Assembly (NCBI RefSeq): GCF_000024605.1
Contig: NC_013385.1
Coordinates: 739,501 to 803,500, forward strand
Length of the DNA stretch: 64,000 bases
Source: Ammonifex degensii KC4
Lineage (GTDB): Bacteria; Bacillota; Desulfotomaculia; Desulfotomaculales; Ammonificaceae
Direction of reading: 5' to 3'
In this document: positions 24,439 through 32,739 of the stretch, piece by piece
Layout of the letters: each line of letters starts with the position of its first letter
Numbering within the stretch: position 1 is the first letter of the stretch
Program-made: the position numbers and the translations under genes
The notes under the pieces: model-generated
The model's input: the letters and a program-made list of their open reading frames with translations, nothing else
Database searches by the model: none
What the model was told of the DNA's origin: nothing

Positions 24439-25867
24439 GTGCAGCTGCAGCGGTTGGTGATCAACGCTGACTCGGAGATGCTCGCGCGGGTTGCCAGGAT
24501 CTCCGGGTTGGAGTGCCTCCCCCTGAACGGGAGTGCCCCGCCGCCGGGTTCCGCGGTCGTGGTTCTTCGCCCCCCGGGGGGCGGCTCCGAGGACGAGGTG
24601 CTGAACGCGGTAAGAAGTGCTGCCGCACTCGGGGTGCCGGTCGTCGTGATTGCGGGCGGCCGCGACCCGGTGGAACAGGCGCTGCTGCGAGAAGCGGCGC
24701 TCTGCGGCGTGCCGGGGGAGTGCGTGTTGCTCGTGGACGCCGGGAAGGTAGTGGACGCCACCGGGGCGGTCGTCGCGGACGCTCTGCGGGGGAAGGGTAT
24801 CGGTGTGGTGGCCGTCGTCCGGGCGGCGGAGAGGGCCCTCCGGGAGAATCTCGTGCCAGAGCCGGCCCTGTGGGAGGAGGGCGCTCCGGCCGGGGAGGAG
24901 GTCCTGTGGGAGGAAGGCGGGCGGCCAGGCGAGGTTGCTGCCGGCGTGTCCGCTCCTGAGGCACCCACGGGGCAGCCTGTTCGGACCGACGCTCCTGCCC
25001 AGCGCTCCCCCGTCGGGGCGTTTTTCGACCTGGCGGGGGCCGTGGTGGCTGTTTTCGGCGTCAAGAGCGGCGTCGGGGCCACTACGGTCGCGGCGTGCCT
25101 GACCGGGGTGCTCGCCGACCACGGCGGGTTCCACCTCGAGGTGGCGGGGCAACCCACGGGCTACGTCTACTACGGCGGCTCGCCACTGCAGGCCGCCTCG
25201 ACCGGTAGGTACGCCTGCTTTGACGGGAGCAGGCTCACCGGGGATGCCCGTAGGGTCGGCGTGCTGGTAGCCGACGTGTCCCTTACGGAGCTGGCGGACG
25301 TCGCATACGGGCGTGCGGGGTGCACGGTCTTCGTGGCGGACGGTTCGCCCGTCAGCTTCAAGAGAGTGCAGTCCCTGCTCCGAGGCGGGTGGCGGTGCGA
25401 TGTGCTCGTCGTCAACCGGGTCGTGCCCGGCGCGGGGTACCCGCCTGAGGTGTACGCCGGTGAGTTCGGCTTTTCCCGGGTCGTCGGCGTGCCGGGCGGT
25501 CTCGACGAAGAGGCAGCCGTTAACCAGGCCCAGCACGCCGGAACCCTCCCGTTGGGGCGTCCCCACGAGGGAGCTGGCGGAGAAGCTCTACGGCGACCCG
25601 GGGGAGAGGGAGAAGGTGGTGAGGCTGGCCCGCAGCCTGCGCCGCCTGGGCTTCGCCGTGTACGGCTTCGGCGGCGTGTACTACCTGGGGACGGAGGCCG
25701 TCCTGGAGATGGCGGTCTTGCGCTACGGCAAGGTGGGCTCCGGCTTCTACCTGGGTAGCCTGGGGACGCTCAGGAACCTCGCCGAGAAAGACCCCGGGCG
25801 CGCCAGGGAACTCCTGGCGGACCTCAAGAGGCAGGTTAGGGAACTCTCCCGCAAGCTGAAAGTCTAG
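24439..25867 (+). pseudogene. CpaE-like protein with C-terminal extension, +1 frameshift
   Basis: The N-terminal 150 residues form an alpha/beta domain shared with the protein at 42932. The ATPase-like domain has VKSGVGATT, lacking the P-loop lysine. Near residue 372 the frame breaks. Deleting one G from the four-G run at 25554-25557 joins GTLPLG to VPTRELAEKLYG and continues to 25867 with a helical C-terminal domain (REKVVRLARSLRRLGFAV), also found at 28517. The GTG start follows AAAGGAG, five bases after the EAL gene. It is a pseudo-ATPase even before the frameshift; its role may be regulatory. Confidence 0.6.
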
Positions 25868-25870
25868 TCC

Positions 25871-25902
25871 GCCCGGCTTCTCGCCGGGCCTTTTCTTTTT
25901 TT
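25871..25902 (+). terminator. Intrinsic terminator
   Basis: A 7-bp stem (GCCCGGC / GCCGGGC) with a 5-base loop, then CTTTTCTTTTTTT, followed at once by a ribosome binding site. Confidence 0.8.
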
Positions 25903-25922
25903 GAGGGGAGGTGGTGGCGGGA

Positions 25923-26405
25923 AGGCAGAAGATAGGGGTCCTGGCCAGGAGGCACGGGGTGGCCGTCGAGAAAAAGGACCCCGCCTACACTTCGGTGATA
26001 GGGAAGTTGAAATACGCGCCCCAGTACCTGGTAGACAAGGACGTGGCCGGGGCCCTGGTGATCGGCAGGAGGGCCTTAGGCTTCGAGGAGGAGCTGCCGG
26101 AAGCTTACCGGCTTTTGCTCAGGGATGAAGAGTTTCTGCTCTACTCCGTAGCTCAGCTCGAAGAGAAGGTAAAGGAGCTCAAACAGGAACTGAAGGGAGA
26201 AACGAACGAGTGGCGGAAGAAGGCCATCAAAAAGCGGTTGTCGGTCACACGCAGTGACCTGAAGATCCTCCAGAAGCACCTGCGTATCCTTCAAAGCGGG
26301 GAGGGTGAGCCCGCTGAGAGTGGTCTTGGTCTTGGGGGACTGGGAGCGGGCGGCGAGAAGGTCAGTTCCCGTTCCTGGTGCGGGGGCGGCTGTGCAAGAG
26401 TGTAG
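25923..26405 (+). pseudogene. C-terminal remnant of a TnpB-like (IS605 OrfB) protein
   Basis: The segment IGVLARRHGVAVEKKDPAYT followed by SVIGKLKYAPQY and ALVIGRRALGF matches the C-terminal end of a thermophile-type OrfB/TnpB family, in which PAYTS and the IGRRALGF motif are diagnostic. The N-terminal RuvC part is missing. The preceding ribosome binding site and first codons (VAGRQK) match the vestige at 29176, so a deletion has joined another gene start to the transposase tail. The final 35 codons run into transposon-end sequence. Confidence 0.65.
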
Positions 26406-26439
26406 CTGAAACACTTTTGTACAGTTTTTCAAACCAGGT
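26292..26439 (+). mobile_element. Right end of the same element as at 1-303
   Basis: It matches the window start at about 95% over 126 bases plus a 20-base block, with 157 bases deleted relative to that copy. It follows the TnpB remnant and ends at AAACCAGGT. Confidence 0.65.
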
Positions 26440-26447
26440 GAGGTTGC

Positions 26448-26549
26448 GTGAGGAAGAGGGAGCTTGAGAAAGGCGTGCGCAGGCCGAAGAAGGGCACCCT
26501 CAGCGAGGTCATGCTGGGCATCCTGGAGGAGGGAGGGACTGAAGCCTAG
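26448..26549 (+). CDS. Short frame (33 aa) next to the element end
   Basis: GTG start after AGGTGAGG. The basic peptide RKRELEKGVRRPKKGTLSEV ends ILEEGGTEA. It may be the C-terminal fragment of the gene disrupted by the element or a tiny independent gene. No family is recognised. Confidence 0.3.
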   Translation: MRKRELEKGVRRPKKGTLSEVMLGILEEGGTEA

Positions 26550-26726
26550 CTGGCCTGCTGGAAAAATCTCCGGCCCTAGGAGGAAAGACATTACGAAGGA
26601 TCAATCAGGCTGCGAACCGGGCGATTTGTTAAGGTTGGTTCGGGAACGGCGAAAAAGTAGGAGTAAGGGCGTATGGATGCGAAAAAAAATTCTCAAGCCA
26701 GACCAGGCACCGGGGGAGGGCTAGAA

Positions 26727-28496
26727 ATGAAGAGCAAAGTTGGAATTTTCTTGGCGACTGTACTGGTGGCTATGGCCGTCTTCTTGTGTTCGCAGCCTTC
26801 TTGGGCAGCGATGCGGGTTGCGCAGTTCATCGTTGGCTATCCGGCTTATGCCGTTGAAGGCCGGGAATTTCCGATGGACGTGGCCCCGTTCATCCAAAAT
26901 GGGCGTGTCTACGTGCCAGTGCGCTACCTGGCCTATGCCCTGGGAGTTCGGGAGTCGGACGTTATGTGGTACCCCGAGACGGGGCAGGTTACGATCTGTG
27001 CCCCACCGGGTTGCAAGGCCTGCTCTTACGTTCAGTTATGGGTAGACAGTAACACCTTGCTCATCAACTATGGCTTACCCTCCAGAACAGCAAGAGTAGA
27101 CATGGACGTTACGCCTGTACTTCTAGATGGGCGCGTTATGCTGCCCGCCCGCTGGGTAGCCGAGGCCTTCGGAGCAACGGTGGTCTGGAATCCTTGGAAT
27201 CAGCAAGTAACTGTTTCGATCCCGCTGCAGGATGGTGGTACAAACCAACCGATTAGTCAAACAGGTACCGGCCAAGTAACCGAACGGCGCCAGCCAATTG
27301 CTCCGAGGTTAGAAGCTCCTGCCGAGCTACACGTGGCAAACATCGTGCCAGTAACAGGTTACCCTGGTGCCTACCACGTGACTTTGTCCTGGAGCCCGGT
27401 AAACGGCGCTAGTGGCTACAAGGTTTATACGAAGGCTCTCTGGCCTCCCGGAGCCGGTTACGTCGCCACCGAAACCCAGACCAATTCTTATACCACCATT
27501 TTCGGCGTAGCCCATCCGGAGGGCCATGCTAGCTGGGAGATCTACGTAACCGCCGTGAATGCGGCCGGAGAGAGTCCGCCCAGCAACGTCATAACCGTTG
27601 ACCTTCCTCCTGCAGCACCGACGCAGCAGGAAATTGAAAGTATTATGGCCAGAACAGTGGAACAAGACGATTGCAGGTTTCACTTCGTGCCTGAAGGAGA
27701 TCCGCTAACAGTGCCTGATGGCCAAGGAGGAACTTTGACTGCAGTTATAGGACAGCGGTACCCGACGGCTGACGGATATGGCGAACTTGTGTTCTTCTGG
27801 CATAACAAGGATTTCCTCGGCTGGGACTGTGATCACGAACACAACGACATAATAGACGTTTCTTCCCCAGGACCGGGGCGCATAACGGTTACTTATGCGC
27901 ACTATGCCGAAAACGACCCCCTGTGTGCTCCATCTCTCCCTCCGGTGAAGGTAACCTTCGCCTGGATTCCCAGTAGGCCAGATATACCGGATGATCCCCG
28001 GCTGGTCATGCTCGACAATATGCCTCCGGAGGATCCTGGGATAAAGGTTAAAGTTAAACTACTCCCAACGGCCAACACTCAGCCTAAGGTTGTAGGAAGC
28101 CAGCATTACCGGGAGGTGATACAAGGGGCTTTGGACCTGCTGGCCCGCTACGATCCGGAGGACTACCACCTTGTCGGGGAACACCTTACCGAGATAAAGG
28201 AAAGTGACAGGTCCGGTGTTAACATCTACACGGGCGTGTTCGAAAACAAGCTCGATAGTGGTAGCGGAAAAGAGTTGATGATGAAAGAGGCGGGGGAGAT
28301 AGTGCATGATGCTACCCATGTGTGGCTCTACAAAAACGGCTATCAATGGTGGGGTGAGGAGGCCGAGAGGTACTGCTGTGAAGCACAAAAGCGGGCACTT
28401 AGGAGGATAGGTGCACCACAGTGGATGATCGATGGCATAGACGCCGCGTTCCAGACCCGGTATTGGGAGATCCCTTATGAGCAGAGGTACTGGTAG
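26727..28496 (+). CDS. Secreted protein: copper-amine-oxidase-N-like domain, FN3 domain, possible metallopeptidase
   Basis: The 589-residue protein has a signal peptide (cleavage near WAAM), a 'copper amine oxidase N-terminal' type stalk domain (about 30-165, with VPVRYLAYALGV and LPARWVAEAFGA; it binds no copper and is not an oxidase), a fibronectin type III domain (about 200-290) and an uncharacterised C-terminal domain. The latter has EIVHDATHVW at about 525-534 and GEEAERYC about 15 residues later, the spacing of an HxxxH...E zinc site, with Asp in place of the usual Glu. ATG start with GGGGAGGG. The gene is clearly lower in GC than its surroundings, a sign of transfer. Confidence 0.65.
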   Translation: MKSKVGIFLATVLVAMAVFLCSQPSWAAMRVAQFIVGYPAYAVEGREFPMDVAPFIQNGRVYVPVRYLAYALGVRESDVMWYPETGQVTICAPPGCKACSYVQLWVDSNTLLINYGLPSRTARVDMDVTPVLLDGRVMLPARWVAEAFGATVVWNPWNQQVTVSIPLQDGGTNQPISQTGTGQVTERRQPIAPRLEAPAELHVANIVPVTGYPGAYHVTLSWSPVNGASGYKVYTKALWPPGAGYVATETQTNSYTTIFGVAHPEGHASWEIYVTAVNAAGESPPSNVITVDLPPAAPTQQEIESIMARTVEQDDCRFHFVPEGDPLTVPDGQGGTLTAVIGQRYPTADGYGELVFFWHNKDFLGWDCDHEHNDIIDVSSPGPGRITVTYAHYAENDPLCAPSLPPVKVTFAWIPSRPDIPDDPRLVMLDNMPPEDPGIKVKVKLLPTANTQPKVVGSQHYREVIQGALDLLARYDPEDYHLVGEHLTEIKESDRSGVNIYTGVFENKLDSGSGKELMMKEAGEIVHDATHVWLYKNGYQWWGEEAERYCCEAQKRALRRIGAPQWMIDGIDAAFQTRYWEIPYEQRYW

Positions 28497-28516
28497 CTTC
28501 AGGCCTGCTGTCAGAT

Positions 28517-28780
28517 TTGAGGGGTGGCGCAAAAAAGGTCTACCGGCTGGCCCGCGGCCTGAGGCAGATGGGCTTCGCCCTGTGCGAGAGGCAGCCCAGG
28601 AAGCTCAAGCTGGTGGTAGAGCGCTCCGTGGAAGTGGCCGCCGGCACCTTCCGCTCGCTTCCCAGAGTGGTCGCGGCCGTGGAAGAGGCGGGCGAAGGAG
28701 CCCTGGCCCGGGAACTGAGGCGGACGATAAGAGAGGCCCTCGGCCAGCTGGCCCGGGAGTTCGGAGTCGAGGAGACTTGA
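28517..28780 (+). pseudogene. Fragment homologous to the C-terminal domain of the 24439 protein
   Basis: KKVYRLARGLRQMGFAL parallels EKVVRLARSLRRLGFAV in the other gene, and both end in a helical segment (REALGQLAREF). No ribosome binding site precedes it and composition changes sharply just upstream. It looks like the tail of a second CpaE-like gene whose body was replaced when the low-GC gene arrived. Confidence 0.5.
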
Positions 28781-28782
28781 CC

Positions 28783-28817
28783 GGCCCGGCTTTCCGTGCC
28801 GGGCCTTTTCTTTTTTT
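28783..28817 (+). terminator. Intrinsic terminator
   Basis: An 8-bp stem (GGCCCGGC / GCCGGGCC) with a 7-base loop, then TTTTCTTTTTTT. Confidence 0.8.
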
Positions 28818-28838
28818 GGGTCTGGTCCCGGCCTGGCT

Positions 28839-29096
28839 CTAGCGCCTGAGGACCCACTCCAGGACGACGACGCCCAGGGTGAAGACCGCCGTGATGGCCG
28901 CCACGGCACCCCAGAAGTGGCCCTTCAGGCTCGCCACTTCCTGTCTGATTTCCTGCCTGACCGCCGATATTTCCGCGGAGAGCTTTTCGTCAAGCCTGTC
29001 TATGCGCTGGAGCAGGAAGAAGAACTCCGGCGACGCCACCCGGTACGGGAACTCTTCCGCCCTCGGTTCTCTCTTAGCTTCTTCCACAGGCGCCAC
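28839..29096 (-). CDS. XhlA-like coiled-coil tail-anchored protein
   Basis: The 85-residue minus-strand protein has a central amphipathic helix (RIDRLDEKLSAEISAVRQEI) and one C-terminal membrane helix ending LEWVLRR. This layout is typical of XhlA/BhlA-like phage-associated proteins and similar small membrane coiled coils. GTG start behind GGGAGAAAGG on that strand. It could be a holin-associated protein or a simple membrane scaffold. No other phage genes are present. Confidence 0.55.
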   Translation of the reverse strand: MAPVEEAKREPRAEEFPYRVASPEFFFLLQRIDRLDEKLSAEISAVRQEIRQEVASLKGHFWGAVAAITAVFTLGVVVLEWVLRR

Positions 29097-29138
29097 TACC
29101 TTTCTCCCGTGCTTCCCGCCTCCATTTTAACAGAAAGG

Positions 29139-29170
29139 GCCCGGCTTTCCCACCGGGCTTTCTCTTTTTT
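29139..29170 (+). terminator. Intrinsic terminator
   Basis: Stem GCCCGG / CCGGGC with an 8-base loop, followed by CTTTCTCTTTTTT, then a ribosome binding site after two bases. Confidence 0.7.
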
Positions 29171-29269
29171 AAGGGGAGGTGGTGGCGGAAAGGCAAAAGA
29201 CCTGTAGCCTCTGTACCGAAAACTCTGGTAGAATCTCGCCGAGGAAAAATTTTCCCGGAGGTGGTGAGC

Positions 29270-30301
29270 TTGAAGAAGTTCAAGGTTCTCAGCTTAGCGG
29301 TGCTTGTTGTGTTCCTCTTGGCGGGAAGCGTCTTCGGTGCGGTCAAGTGCCTGGCCCAGGAGGAGAAGGTAGTCACGGACCAGGGGTGGGTCGTGTTCAG
29401 GCTGGGCGACCCCAGGGTGTTCGTGAAGGGGCCGAACGCGGACAAGTTCGCCCCGGAGGTGCCGCGCCGTCCCGCCGACGGGGCGCCCGATGTCACCGTG
29501 CTGAAGATCGACGTGGCGCCCTACACCAACAAGGACGGGCGGACGATGGTGCCGTTCCGCTTCCTGGCCAACGCGCTCGGCGTCGACAACCGCTGCATCC
29601 ACTGGGACGGCGCCCTCCGGCAGGTGACCCTCGACGACCCGGCGTTCCCGACGGTGCAGATGATCGTCGGCGAGAGGGTCATAGCCACGGGCGGGCGCGA
29701 GATCCCCATCGACACGGCGCCCGAGCTCGTGTCGCCGCCCGGCCGCACGACGCTTCCGGCCAGGTTCGTGGCGCAGGCCCTGGGCTACAATGTCGAGTGG
29801 GACGAGAAGACCAACACCGTCTACTGCTGGAAGGGCCAGAGGCCAAAGGAACAGGTGAGGGACGAGATCTTAAAGCTACTGGGTGGGGAACTCGCCTGGA
29901 GGTCCATAGGCGTTTCCACCGCCAACAAGGTGCTCGCGCCCCCGGGCGGCCACATCGTGCCGGGCAACGGGGCCTACAGTGTGAACGGGGTGATGGTCAT
30001 TGACGAGAGTGATGGCGTCGTGTGCATCCTCACCACCGTCGGCATCCAGCCCAAGGCCACGCTGCCGGACGGCACCACCTGGGAGCAACAGATGGCTACC
30101 CTGCGGCAGGTGCTGGAGAGGAACTTCGGCCCCGGAGAGTTCACCGAGAAGCTGATGTACATGGCCGAGCAGAAGGACAGCCAGTACAAGAACTACCCGC
30201 CGCTCCAGGTCCTGACCGCTCCCGACGGCCGCCAGGTGATGGTGGATGACGACGGCGGCGGCATCTTCATCGCGGTCAAGCCGCCGGGGGTGGGCTTCTG
30301 A
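29270..30301 (+). CDS. Secreted stalk-domain protein (copper amine oxidase N-like)
   Basis: The 343-residue protein has a signal peptide, then a two-lobed 'copper amine oxidase N-terminal' domain (VPFRFLANALGV ... WDGALRQVTL; LPARFVAQALGY ... VEWDEKTNTV), a common extracellular module in Firmicutes. The C-terminal 140 residues are unassigned. The TTG at 29270 is chosen over GTG 29261 because the latter sits inside GGAGGTGGTG. It overlaps the next start by one base. It is probably part of the surface structure built by the adjacent genes. Confidence 0.7.
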   Translation: MKKFKVLSLAVLVVFLLAGSVFGAVKCLAQEEKVVTDQGWVVFRLGDPRVFVKGPNADKFAPEVPRRPADGAPDVTVLKIDVAPYTNKDGRTMVPFRFLANALGVDNRCIHWDGALRQVTLDDPAFPTVQMIVGERVIATGGREIPIDTAPELVSPPGRTTLPARFVAQALGYNVEWDEKTNTVYCWKGQRPKEQVRDEILKLLGGELAWRSIGVSTANKVLAPPGGHIVPGNGAYSVNGVMVIDESDGVVCILTTVGIQPKATLPDGTTWEQQMATLRQVLERNFGPGEFTEKLMYMAEQKDSQYKNYPPLQVLTAPDGRQVMVDDDGGGIFIAVKPPGVGF

Positions 30302-31794
30302 TGCGGGAGGTCAGGAACTTCTTCCTGGCGGTCCTGGGGGCGCTGGCGGTACTGCTCGGCGCCCTCAGCGTTTCCCCCGCCCTGGCCAGGGAAGTGCCGG
30401 TGGATCTGCGGCTCGTGGAAAGGGCCAACAACTACGTTTGGGAGAAGTTCGGGTTCTCCGAGTTCTTCGCCCCGACCAACCAGCAGGGGCAGGGCCTGCG
30501 GCAGCACTGGCTGAAGTCCGACATGGTGCCCGACTCCTTCCCCATACTGGTCTGGGGGCCCTGGCACGGGGACATGAAGGGAGACCGCGCCAGGTTCATC
30601 GGGTACGGGAAGTACGGCGAGGACGTGACCAACGTCGAGTTCCCGCCGGACAGGTCGGGCGGCGGGAGGTCGATAGCCTCCCTCAACTGGATACCGAGGC
30701 CGTGGGAGGACTACTCCGTCCGCAAGGCCTTCCCGAACTTCGTTAAGAGCCGAAGACTTGACGCCAAGGCCAACCCGGAGGTAGTCCAGCGGCTCCGCTG
30801 GGGCGTGGAGTACACCTGCTGGGCCAACGGCTTCGCCTTCGACCCGAGCGCCCCCGTCTACCAGAGCCCGCAGGAGTATGTGCACATCACCGTGCCGCCC
30901 ACTCCCGACACGTGGGGCATGGGCGTGATGTTCCACGACGAGGGCAGCGGCGTCTGGTACGTCTCCGTGCCGATACCGCCCAAGCCGCCGGTAATGCCCG
31001 ACTACGCCGTGGACGTACAGCCGCGGGAGCAGACCGGGCAGGTCGGGCAGGCCGTGACCTTCGACATAACCGTCTCCTGGAGGGACAACCCGTCCGACCG
31101 GACCTGGCGGCTCATCCTGGCGCACAAGGTAGGTGACAGGCAGTACCCGGTGCCGTTCGTCTTAACCGGGGGCGGAGAGACGGTGCAGTCCATACAGCTC
31201 GACGACCAGAGCTACGCCGACTTTCCCGGCATCGGGCAGTGGGAAGGGGAAGTACATGTCCAGGCCACGGTGCATGTGCAGGAGGTGCCGTCCACGCTTG
31301 TAGCGCAGGTGGTGCCGGTGGACGGCAACACGGACATGCCGCTGCCGATTGAGCCGCCTTACGACTTCGACCCGTCCGACAACGAGGTCGCGGCGCAGAT
31401 AAAGCCGCTCGGCTGCGACCTGGCGGTGAGCGTGAGGCCCGCGGGAAGCTACAGGCTCCCTTGGACCGGCGGGTGCGTGAACGCGGGCGCGCTGGTGGAC
31501 GTGCGGAGGAAGGACCAGGGGCCTCCCGTGGAGGCGGTGCTGACCCTCCAAGGGCCCGCGGGGACTCAAGAGAAGCGCTTCACCATAGCGGGCGGCGAGA
31601 GGAAGACCTTCGGCTACTCGTTCCGGGCCTGCTCGCCCGGGAACTACGCGGTGAGCGCCGAGGTCTGGCCCGTCCCGCGGGAGCAGGAGCTGTACCCGCC
31701 GGACAACGCCGCCTCCGCCGTGGTGAGCGTCGCGAAGACGCAACCGCCGCCCACCCCGAAGTCCGACGTCCACGTCGAGCTGGGCGGCTCTTAA
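30301..31794 (+). CDS. Large secreted protein with C-terminal Ig-like/CARDB-like domains
   Basis: The 497-residue protein has a signal peptide (cleavage near ALAR). The N-terminal 230 residues are rich in aromatic residues. Two C-terminal beta-sandwich-like units follow (YAVDVQPREQTGQVGQAVTF and LAVSVRPAG ... PPDNAASAVVSV), which resemble CARDB/adhesion modules. It is coupled to the preceding gene by stop-start overlap. The architecture resembles that of the protein at 53801. It is a likely surface or pilus-associated protein of unknown ligand. Confidence 0.6.
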   Translation: MREVRNFFLAVLGALAVLLGALSVSPALAREVPVDLRLVERANNYVWEKFGFSEFFAPTNQQGQGLRQHWLKSDMVPDSFPILVWGPWHGDMKGDRARFIGYGKYGEDVTNVEFPPDRSGGGRSIASLNWIPRPWEDYSVRKAFPNFVKSRRLDAKANPEVVQRLRWGVEYTCWANGFAFDPSAPVYQSPQEYVHITVPPTPDTWGMGVMFHDEGSGVWYVSVPIPPKPPVMPDYAVDVQPREQTGQVGQAVTFDITVSWRDNPSDRTWRLILAHKVGDRQYPVPFVLTGGGETVQSIQLDDQSYADFPGIGQWEGEVHVQATVHVQEVPSTLVAQVVPVDGNTDMPLPIEPPYDFDPSDNEVAAQIKPLGCDLAVSVRPAGSYRLPWTGGCVNAGALVDVRRKDQGPPVEAVLTLQGPAGTQEKRFTIAGGERKTFGYSFRACSPGNYAVSAEVWPVPREQELYPPDNAASAVVSVAKTQPPPTPKSDVHVELGGS

Positions 31795-31801
31795 AGGATA
31801 T

Positions 31802-31839
31802 AGTGCCCCGGCAAGAGACAGGTGCCGGGGCACTTTTCT
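31802..31839 (+). terminator. Intrinsic terminator
   Basis: A 12-bp perfect stem (AGTGCCCCGGCA / TGCCGGGGCACT) with a 9-base loop, then TTTCTT and the next ribosome binding site. Confidence 0.85.
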
Positions 31840-31853
31840 TCGAGGTGTTGGGG

Positions 31854-32312
31854 ATGCCGGTCAGGTTCGGTGACGAAAAGGGGAACGCCCTCGTGGAGTT
31901 CACCCTCTGCTTCCTGGTGTTCGCCGCCTTCGTGTCGGCCCTCTTCGGGCTCCTGTGGTGGGGGCTGTCGTCGCTCTTCCTGCAGGAGGCCGCCTTCGAG
32001 GCCGCCCACAGCTACGCCGTCTACCGGGACGAGGGCAGGGCCAGGGAGATGGCCCTCGGCGCCATAGGCCGGGGCGGGTGGCTCTTCGTGGTCCCGTCCT
32101 CCGTGCAGGTGCGGGTCTGGAGGGACGGGGAGAAGGCGCACGCCCGCGTCGCGGGGAGGCCGCGCGTGCCGCCCGACTTCTTGGGCCTCGTGAAGCTCCT
32201 CCCCGGGCCGCGGGAGGCCTGGTGGGAAAACCAACCGCGGCTGATGGTGAAGGAGGCCTCCTGCACGCTGGAGTACCGCTTCCGCAACCCCTGGCAGTTC
32301 GAGGGGACTTAA
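31854..32312 (+). CDS. TadE-like pseudopilin
   Basis: The 152-residue protein has a charged N-terminus followed by GNALVEFTLCFLVFAAFVS, the TadE signature in which a type IV prepilin-like helix starts after a Gly and carries a Glu at +5. The rest is extracellular. ATG 31854 follows GAGGTG. It opens the first Tad locus and is a minor pilin or assembly factor processed by the prepilin peptidase at 34688 or 59096. Confidence 0.75.
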   Translation: MPVRFGDEKGNALVEFTLCFLVFAAFVSALFGLLWWGLSSLFLQEAAFEAAHSYAVYRDEGRAREMALGAIGRGGWLFVVPSSVQVRVWRDGEKAHARVAGRPRVPPDFLGLVKLLPGPREAWWENQPRLMVKEASCTLEYRFRNPWQFEGT

Positions 32313-32315
32313 AAA

Positions 32316-32331
32316 GGTCACGCGCGTGACC
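32316..32331. repeat. Copy 4 of the GGTCACGCGCGTGACC palindrome
   Basis: A 16-bp perfect palindrome preceded by five A, four bases after the TadE-like stop. It lacks a T tract, unlike copies 2 and 3, so it is less likely to be only a terminator. A separate hairpin terminator follows at 32342. Confidence 0.75.
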
Positions 32332-32341
32332 CTCCCCGCAG

Positions 32342-32375
32342 GCCCGGCGTACACGCCGGGCTCCCTTCTTTTTTG
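32342..32375 (+). terminator. Intrinsic terminator
   Basis: An 8-bp stem (GCCCGGCG / CGCCGGGC) with a 4-base loop, then TCCCTTCTTTTTT. Confidence 0.8.
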
Positions 32376-32391
32376 TGGAGGTGTTTGCTCT

Positions 32392-32739
32392 GTGCGAAAG
32401 ATACCCGCGTCGAGGCTCCGGGTCGCCTCCACCTTCTTCTCCCGCCTCAGGGGCCTCACGTTCCGCCGGGGGATGTTGCCGGGCGAGGCGCTGCTCCTCT
32501 ACCCCCGCCGGGCGGTGCACACCTGCTTCGTGCGCTTCCCCGTCGACGTGGTCTTCCTGTCGCGGGAGGGCGAGGTCGTGCGGGTGGAAAGGAAGGTGCC
32601 GCCCTGGCGGGTGCTGGGGCCGGAGAGGCGCGCCTACGCCGCGCTGGAGCTCCCGGCGGGCGCGGCGGACCTGGCGGGGATAGAAGTGGGCCAGTCCCTC
32701 GAAGTCCCGTGGCGCGGGAAGGGAGGAGAGGAGGTATGA
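32392..32739 (+). CDS. DUF192 family protein
   Basis: The 115-residue protein carries features of the DUF192 fold: FFSRLRGLTFRR, VHTCFVRFPVDVVFLS and LELPAGAADLAGIEVG. Family members are often encoded near Tad/Flp loci and in secreted-protein clusters, but their biochemical role is unknown. GTG start behind GGAGGTG. The stop overlaps the ATG of the following TadE-like gene. Confidence 0.8.
   Translation: MRKIPASRLRVASTFFSRLRGLTFRRGMLPGEALLLYPRRAVHTCFVRFPVDVVFLSREGEVVRVERKVPPWRVLGPERRAYAALELPAGAADLAGIEVGQSLEVPWRGKGGEEV

Noticed and set aside
26727-28496. Copper amine oxidase enzyme
   Set aside because: Only the N-terminal stalk-type module is present; no topaquinone motif or catalytic domain is seen here or in the proteins at 29270 and 52554.
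28839-29096. Prophage, suggested by an XhlA-like protein and wall hydrolases
   Set aside because: No capsid, terminase, portal, tail or integrase genes are present, and the hydrolase fits a T4SS context.
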